From Bacillota bacterium (GTDB taxonomy: Bacteria > Bacillota > Clostridia > Lachnospirales > Lachnospiraceae), in contig JAEZKU010000014.1 of NCBI GenBank assembly GCA_023436065.1, forward strand, positions 1-45,582: a DNA stretch of 45,582 bases, read 5' to 3'. The notes below the pieces were generated by a model. That model was not told the origin of the DNA. It did no database searches and worked only from the letters and a program-made list of their open reading frames with translations. The number at the start of each line of letters is the position of its first letter. Positions within the stretch are counted from its first letter, which is position 1. Shown piece by piece: positions 41,307 to 45,582 of this stretch. Both the position numbers and the translations under genes were made by a program.

Positions 41307-42221
41307 GTGTTAGATGTTTGTTTATTAGGAACCGGCGGTATGATGCCTCTGCCCGGCAGATGGCTGACAGCGCTGATGACAAGATACAATGGCAGCAGCC
41401 TCCTGATTGATTGTGGTGAAGGAACCCAGATATCCATCAGGGAGAAGGGCTGGAGCTTTCATTCTATTGATACAATATGCTTCACCCATTATCATGGGGA
41501 TCATATCAGCGGGTTGCCGGGATTGCTGTTATCTATGGGAAATGCAGACCGCACCGAACCGGTGACCTTAATCGGTCCGAAAGGGCTGGAACGGGTAGTA
41601 AATGCGCTTCGTATTATAGCACCGGAGCTACCCTTTGAACTTAAGTTCATCGAGTTATCCTCCCCTGAGGAAGAGATCTCGATCAATGGATATCAGATTA
41701 AGGCATTTCAGGTAAAGCATAATATCATCTGCTACGGTTACAGCATTACCATCAGACGGGGTGGAAGATTTTATACGGAGCGGGCTCTCGAGAATAATGT
41801 CCCTCAGAAATATTGGAACCGCCTGCAGAAGGGTGCAACGATTACCGATGGAGATATTACTTATACCCCTGACATGGTAATCGGTCCGGAGCGGAAGGGC
41901 ATCAAATTAACCTATTGTACGGACACACGGCCGGTCAAGTCGATTTCAGAGAATGCAACGGGTTCTGATCTGTTTATCTGTGAAGGTATGTACGGGGAGC
42001 AGGATAAGGATACCAAGGCAAAGGAATACAAGCATATGACCTTCAAGGAAGCGGCAAGGCTTGCTGTGACAGCTAAGGTGAATGAATTATGGCTTACCCA
42101 CTACAGCCCGTCCCTGACAAGACCGGAGGATTTTATCGGAGAAGCAAGGCAGATATTTGCGAATGCGAAGCTCGGAAAAGATCGGAAGAGTGTAACCTTA
42201 GAGTTTGATAAGGATGAGTGA
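41307..42221 (+). CDS. rnz: ribonuclease Z (tRNA 3' endonuclease)
   Basis: Metallo-beta-lactamase fold enzyme that trims the 3' end of tRNA precursors lacking an encoded CCA. The 304-residue protein begins with GTG 41307 and the family opening LDVCLLGTGGMMPLPGRWLT. It has the metal motif HYHGDH at residues 61-66, and later CTDTRP near 210 and a C-terminal LTHYSPS near 270 carrying another ligand. The ribosome site (GGAAGGG) is rather far upstream, but the N-terminus fits family members exactly. Both serine tRNAs in this window lack encoded CCA and would be substrates. Confidence 0.9.
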   Translation: MLDVCLLGTGGMMPLPGRWLTALMTRYNGSSLLIDCGEGTQISIREKGWSFHSIDTICFTHYHGDHISGLPGLLLSMGNADRTEPVTLIGPKGLERVVNALRIIAPELPFELKFIELSSPEEEISINGYQIKAFQVKHNIICYGYSITIRRGGRFYTERALENNVPQKYWNRLQKGATITDGDITYTPDMVIGPERKGIKLTYCTDTRPVKSISENATGSDLFICEGMYGEQDKDTKAKEYKHMTFKEAARLAVTAKVNELWLTHYSPSLTRPEDFIGEARQIFANAKLGKDRKSVTLEFDKDE

Positions 42222-42240
42222 TCATAAAGGAGGAAACGGT

Positions 42241-42816
42241 ATGAAGAAGGCAAAGAATAGGACATCAATAACCATTGCAGTTATGTCAATCCTTGCAATA
42301 GCATTATTAGGGTTTTATTTTTACTGGAATTACCGTACAAAACCGATAGAAGAGGTCTCTTTGGAGGATATGACGGAGGCACAGAAGCTGATTGCCAAGG
42401 ACCTGGAGCTTTATTATCCTGAGACGCCCAGGGAGGTTGTCAAGCTGTTCGGCAATATGATCAATGCACTCTATGATAATGTTTCCGACGAAGATATGGA
42501 ACCCCTGGCTTTAAAAATAAGAGAATTATATGATGAGGATTTCCTCGCCGCGAATCCGAAGGAGACCTATCTGACCAATTTGAAGACGGATCTTGCCGAA
42601 TGGAAGAAAAGCAACAGGCGCATTGCTACAAACTTTATAGTGAAAAAAGAGGATGAGCAGCAAAGTGTGATGGAAGGAGTAAACTATTCCATTAATTATA
42701 TTTCCTTTACAATCCAGGAGGGTGGTAAATTTACAGAGACCTGGAAGGTAATGCTTCGACAGGATAGCAATAAGAAGTGGAAGATCCTTGGCTGGCAGGT
42801 AGAGAAAGAGGAATAG
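42241..42816 (+). CDS. membrane-anchored uncharacterised protein
   Basis: A 191-residue protein with one N-terminal membrane segment (ITIAVMSILAIALLGFYFYW, about residues 12-31) after a basic start. The extracellular region of about 155 residues begins with an acidic helix (SLEDMTEAQKLIAKDLE) and ends with a strand-rich part, including NYSINYISFTIQEGGKF, FTETWKVMLRQDSNKKWKIL and GWQVEKEE. The latter resembles the cystatin or NTF2-like ends seen in small lipoproteins. Start ATG 42241 with AAAGGAGGAAA upstream. It lies between rnz and tsaD. Function unknown. Confidence 0.75.
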   Translation: MKKAKNRTSITIAVMSILAIALLGFYFYWNYRTKPIEEVSLEDMTEAQKLIAKDLELYYPETPREVVKLFGNMINALYDNVSDEDMEPLALKIRELYDEDFLAANPKETYLTNLKTDLAEWKKSNRRIATNFIVKKEDEQQSVMEGVNYSINYISFTIQEGGKFTETWKVMLRQDSNKKWKILGWQVEKEE

Positions 42817-42859
42817 ATTCTGCTTAAATTTATAGATGTTCGTTAGAATGGAGTTTATT

Positions 42860-43882
42860 ATGACAAAAGATGTTTTAATCTTAGCAATAGAAAGCTCTTG
42901 CGATGAGACTGCAGCTGCTGTGGTCAAAAACGGAAGAGAGGTACTTTCCAATATTATTTTTTCCCAGATAGAATTGCATAAAGTATATGGAGGAGTGGTT
43001 CCGGAGATAGCTTCCAGGAAGCATATTGAGAAGATCAATCAGGTGATTGAAGAAGCGCTGGCTGAGGCAGAGGTAACACTGGAGGAGATTGATGCAATCG
43101 GTGTGACCTATGGTCCGGGACTTGTCGGCGCTCTTTTAGTTGGTGTGGCTGAGGCCAAGGCAATCAGCTTTGCAGCTAATAAGCCATTGATCGGAGTGCA
43201 TCACATTGAAGGACATGTTTCTGCAAATTACATCGATAATAAGGAGCTGGAACCACCGTTCTTGTGTCTGATTGTATCCGGAGGACATACCCATCTGGTA
43301 TTGGTTAAGGATTATGGAAAGTATGAGATCATAGGAAGGACCAGGGATGATGCTGCAGGGGAAGCCTTTGATAAGGTGGCAAGGGCCATCGGCTTAGGCT
43401 ACCCGGGTGGACCAAAGATAGATAAATTATCCAAGGAAGGTGATAAACATGCGATTGCTTTCCCGAGGGCTCAGATTGAAGGTGCACCATATGATTTCAG
43501 TTTCAGCGGACTAAAGTCGGCTGTATTGAATTATATCAACTCCTGTGAGATGAAAAAGGAAGAGATTAATACTGCTGACATCGCAGCCTCCTTCCAGGAA
43601 GCAGTGATTGATGTTCTGGTAAGCAGAACTATCATGGCTGCAAAGGATTATCATATGAAGCAAGTGGCTATTGCCGGAGGTGTGGCGGCCAATTCCTCTC
43701 TGCTTGAGGCAATGGAGAAGGCATGCAATGAGCAGGGATTATCCTTTTGCCATCCTTCAAAAATATTATGTACGGACAATGCAGCAATGATCGGAGCCGC
43801 TGCCTATTATGAATACAGGAATGGAGCGAGGGCAGGGCTCGACCTGAATGCCGTGCCGAATTTAAAGATTGGGGAAAGATAA
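42860..43882 (+). CDS. tsaD: tRNA N6-threonylcarbamoyltransferase TsaD
   Basis: Catalytic subunit that transfers the threonylcarbamoyl group to A37 of tRNA. The 340-residue protein has the ASKHA nucleotide-binding opening LAIESSCDETAAAVV. Metal ligands lie in HHIEGH (His115 and His119), and the family motifs SGGHTHLVLV and GEAFDKVARAIGLGYPGGPK near residues 165-185 are present. A late VAIAGGVAANSSL and CTDNAAMIG (metal aspartate) complete the site. Start ATG 42860 with TGGAG six bases upstream. ispD begins four bases after its stop, so the pair is coupled. Confidence 0.95.
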   Translation: MTKDVLILAIESSCDETAAAVVKNGREVLSNIIFSQIELHKVYGGVVPEIASRKHIEKINQVIEEALAEAEVTLEEIDAIGVTYGPGLVGALLVGVAEAKAISFAANKPLIGVHHIEGHVSANYIDNKELEPPFLCLIVSGGHTHLVLVKDYGKYEIIGRTRDDAAGEAFDKVARAIGLGYPGGPKIDKLSKEGDKHAIAFPRAQIEGAPYDFSFSGLKSAVLNYINSCEMKKEEINTADIAASFQEAVIDVLVSRTIMAAKDYHMKQVAIAGGVAANSSLLEAMEKACNEQGLSFCHPSKILCTDNAAMIGAAAYYEYRNGARAGLDLNAVPNLKIGER

Positions 43883-43886
43883 CGTT

Positions 43887-44597
43887 ATGAATAATAAGGT
43901 TACAGCAATCGTATTGGCTGCCGGACAGGGAAAGCGGATGCATTCCACGGTGGCCAAACAGTTTCTAATCCTAAGGGATAAACCGGTGGTGTATTATAGT
44001 CTCAAGGCCTTTGAGATGAGCAGCGTGGACGAGGTTCTCCTGGTAGCCGGAGAGGGACAGGTGGAATATTGCCGCGAACATATTGTAAAGGCATATGGTC
44101 TTAAAAAGGTATCCGGGATCATTGAAGGTGGGAAGGAGCGGTATGATTCTGTTTATCGGGCTTTGATGAATTGCGGTTCTTCAGATTATGTCCTTATTCA
44201 TGATGGGGCAAGACCGTTCATAGATGTGAACAGTATCGAAGAGATCATCCGGCAGGTGAGGGAATGTAAGGCCTGTATCTTCGCTACTCCCGTCAAAGAG
44301 ACAATTAAGGTGGTTGACGGGGAGGGTATCATCACATCGACGCCGGATCGGGCGACACTCTGGACGGCACAGACTCCCCAGGCTTTTGAGTATGGAGCTA
44401 TACACAGGGCATATGAACTGTTCTATCAGGAGAAGGAGACGAGAGGCAAGACCGTCACTGACGATGCCATGGTTTATGAGACTTATCTCGGTAAGCCTGT
44501 AAGAGTGCTGAAGGGGGATTATCATAACTTAAAGCTGACCACACCCGAGGATTTGATCATTGCAGAACAGATCATGGGACAGTTTGAGGTCTTGTAA
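43887..44597 (+). CDS. ispD: 2-C-methyl-D-erythritol 4-phosphate cytidylyltransferase
   Basis: Third step of the methylerythritol phosphate route to isoprenoids: CTP plus methylerythritol phosphate gives CDP-methylerythritol. The 236-residue protein has the CTP-binding loop AIVLAAGQGKRM at residues 7-18 with AKQFL following. It also has GGKERYDSVYRAL near 77-89, the IHDGARPF motif, WTAQTPQAFEYGAI near 160-173, and the C-terminal TDDAMVYE and LKLTTPEDLIIAE signatures. Start ATG 43887, with GGGGAAAG just inside tsaD. No ispF follows. Confidence 0.94.
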   Translation: MNNKVTAIVLAAGQGKRMHSTVAKQFLILRDKPVVYYSLKAFEMSSVDEVLLVAGEGQVEYCREHIVKAYGLKKVSGIIEGGKERYDSVYRALMNCGSSDYVLIHDGARPFIDVNSIEEIIRQVRECKACIFATPVKETIKVVDGEGIITSTPDRATLWTAQTPQAFEYGAIHRAYELFYQEKETRGKTVTDDAMVYETYLGKPVRVLKGDYHNLKLTTPEDLIIAEQIMGQFEVL

Positions 44598-44662
44598 TCT
44601 ACAAGATGTACGAATAGAATCAAAAAGAGAAACAATTCTTTTCATGAATAATCGAAAACCTC

Positions 44663-44691
44663 TTGACACAACATATTTGAGGTGATATACT
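44663..44691 (+). promoter_or_regulatory. sigma-A promoter of the serine tRNAs
   Basis: TTGACA (44663-44668), 17 bases and TATACT (44686-44691), 16 bases before tRNA-Ser(UGA). Confidence 0.85.
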
Positions 44692-44706
44692 AGCTAAGCG
44701 ACGTTT

Positions 44707-44792
44707 GGAGAGATGCCCGAGCGGCTTAAGGGGCTGGTCTTGAAAACCAGTGATTCTGCAAGGAACCGTGGGTTCGAATCCCACTCTCTCCG
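44707..44792 (+). tRNA. tRNA-Ser (anticodon UGA)
   Basis: Acceptor stem GGAGAGA / TCTCTCC with discriminator G, anticodon arm CTGGT-CTTGAAA-ACCAG giving anticodon TGA, T arm GTGGG-TTCGAAT-CCCAC, and the long variable arm typical of serine tRNAs. CCA is not encoded, so 3' processing by RNase Z is expected. Confidence 0.96.
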
Positions 44793-44884
44793 TCTCAGGT
44801 TAAGTCAACTAAATATAGTGGTTCTAAAATTGTTAGACAATATAGATAGTAATTTAACATGAAAGAAAAATGGATCATCCAAAT

Positions 44885-44973
44885 GGAGAATTACCCAAGT
44901 GGCTGAAGGGGCTCCCCTGGAAAGGGAGTAGGTCGTTAATAGCGGCGCCAGGGTTCAAATCCCTGTTTCTCCG
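44885..44973 (+). tRNA. tRNA-Ser (anticodon GGA)
   Basis: Acceptor GGAGAAT / TTTCTCC (last pair U-U), anticodon arm CTCCC-CTGGAAA-GGGAG with anticodon GGA, long variable arm, T arm CAGGG-TTCAAAT-CCCTG, discriminator G, no encoded CCA. It lies 92 bases after the first serine tRNA, probably on the same transcript. Confidence 0.95.
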
Positions 44974-45035
44974 TTCTACTTTTATGAGTTATAAATCATC
45001 CGAAAAACTGGAAAAAAATTAATTTAGAAAAGTAG

Positions 45036-45064
45036 TTGACAAAGAGTTGGATGCATGATAAGAT
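45036..45064 (+). promoter_or_regulatory. rRNA operon promoter
   Basis: TTGACA (45036-45041), 17 bases and TAAGAT (45059-45064). It is preceded by an A/T-rich tract (45003-45030) resembling an UP element. The transcript would carry a leader of about 290 bases. Confidence 0.85.
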
Positions 45065-45069
45065 AGTCA

Positions 45070-45363
45070 AGCTGGTGTTGAGAAACACAGTAAACATCGG
45101 CATCACAACAACATGAACCTTGATAATTGAACAGTGAAACAACCCTGAAAATTCTAAAAATATGAGACAACACATGAGTCTCAAAAATAGATTTTCATTG
45201 ATGTTAAAACATCACGAACCGTATCGGTATGAAAGTCATTTATGACAAATCATATGGATACACCACAAAAACAGTAGATGATAACAAAGTGTTTGCTTGC
45301 AAACACTTCACAAATATCTTTATAGATATTTGGCCAGATTTATCATGACTGGATCAAAAACTT
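45070..45363 (+). other. structured 16S rRNA leader
   Basis: Non-coding leader with several stem-loops. AAGTGTTTG-CTTG-CAAACACTT (45287-45308, 9-bp stem with a CUUG tetraloop) and CAAATATCT-TTAT-AGATATTTG (45311-45332) are perfect. It also has CCTTGATAATTGAACAGTG (45118-45136), resembling leader segments of clostridial rRNA operons that may take part in antitermination or 16S processing. That last role is inference. Confidence 0.6.

Positions 45364-45582
<219 letters not shown>

Noticed and set aside
41054..41437. Full 127-codon minus-strand frame at the rnz start
   Set aside because: Its first half overlaps the conserved N-terminus of RNase Z. Only the last part could be a remnant, reported separately at low confidence.

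Overview
The window is a chromosomal segment of a low-GC Firmicute, most likely a motile anaerobe of the Lachnospiraceae (clostridial cluster XIVa). The evidence is strong AGGAGG ribosome sites, frequent TTG and GTG starts, a Lachnospiraceae-like 16S 5' end, the PheB/ACT-hom-kinase-lysC threonine operon, and the YjfB and YvyF motility proteins. Nearly all long genes lie on the + strand, in the same direction as the rRNA operon entered at the right edge. Genus-level placement is inference.

Layout. 1-4.2 kb: the end of the str operon (rpsG, fusA, tuf), with a separate promoter before tuf. 4.3-8.3 kb: a minus-strand membrane protein, then mbl-flhO-flhP and a FlgJ-like rod protein. 8.4-12.9 kb: recD2, a sugar nucleotidyltransferase, comFC and yvyF. 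13-16.8 kb: cvfB and an acyl-ACP thioesterase (both minus), a SAM methyltransferase, the small motility protein YjfB (minus) and trxB. 17-20.4 kb: a secreted SH3-NlpC/P60 peptidase, a PilZ protein, an 810-bp gene-free stretch with a DnaA-box cluster, and hpf. 20.4-27.3 kb: a repeat-rich spacer, secA, prfB with its programmed +1 frameshift, cheW and a polar amino-acid ABC transporter.

27.4-34.2 kb: a NUDIX hydrolase (minus), the threonine operon, a YitT membrane protein and an HExxH SprA-like protein (minus). 34.4-38.8 kb: tex, an FMN riboswitch controlling ribU, and an AraC/GyrI-type regulator (minus). 39-44.6 kb: tsaE, tsaB, rimI, a small zinc protein, rnz, a membrane-anchored protein, tsaD and ispD. 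44.7 kb to the end: tRNA-Ser(UGA), tRNA-Ser(GGA), the rRNA promoter, a structured leader and the start of 16S rRNA.

Themes. Translation and its control recur (rpsG, fusA, tuf, hpf, prfB, the t6A enzymes tsaE/B/D, rimI, rnz, serine tRNAs, rRNA). A second theme is dispersed motility genes (flhO, flhP, flgJ-like, yvyF, yjfB, pilZ, cheW), partly in the order known from Bacillus subtilis (mbl-flhO-flhP; comFC-yvyF ... hpf-secA-prfB). No phage, CRISPR array or intact insertion sequence was seen. I did not find a clear new multi-gene system. The least explained signals are non-coding: the DnaA-box cluster before hpf, covarying CUUG-capped hairpins inside nested repeats between hpf and secA, and a recurrent GGCTGTTG stem-loop whose arm resembles IS6-family ends.
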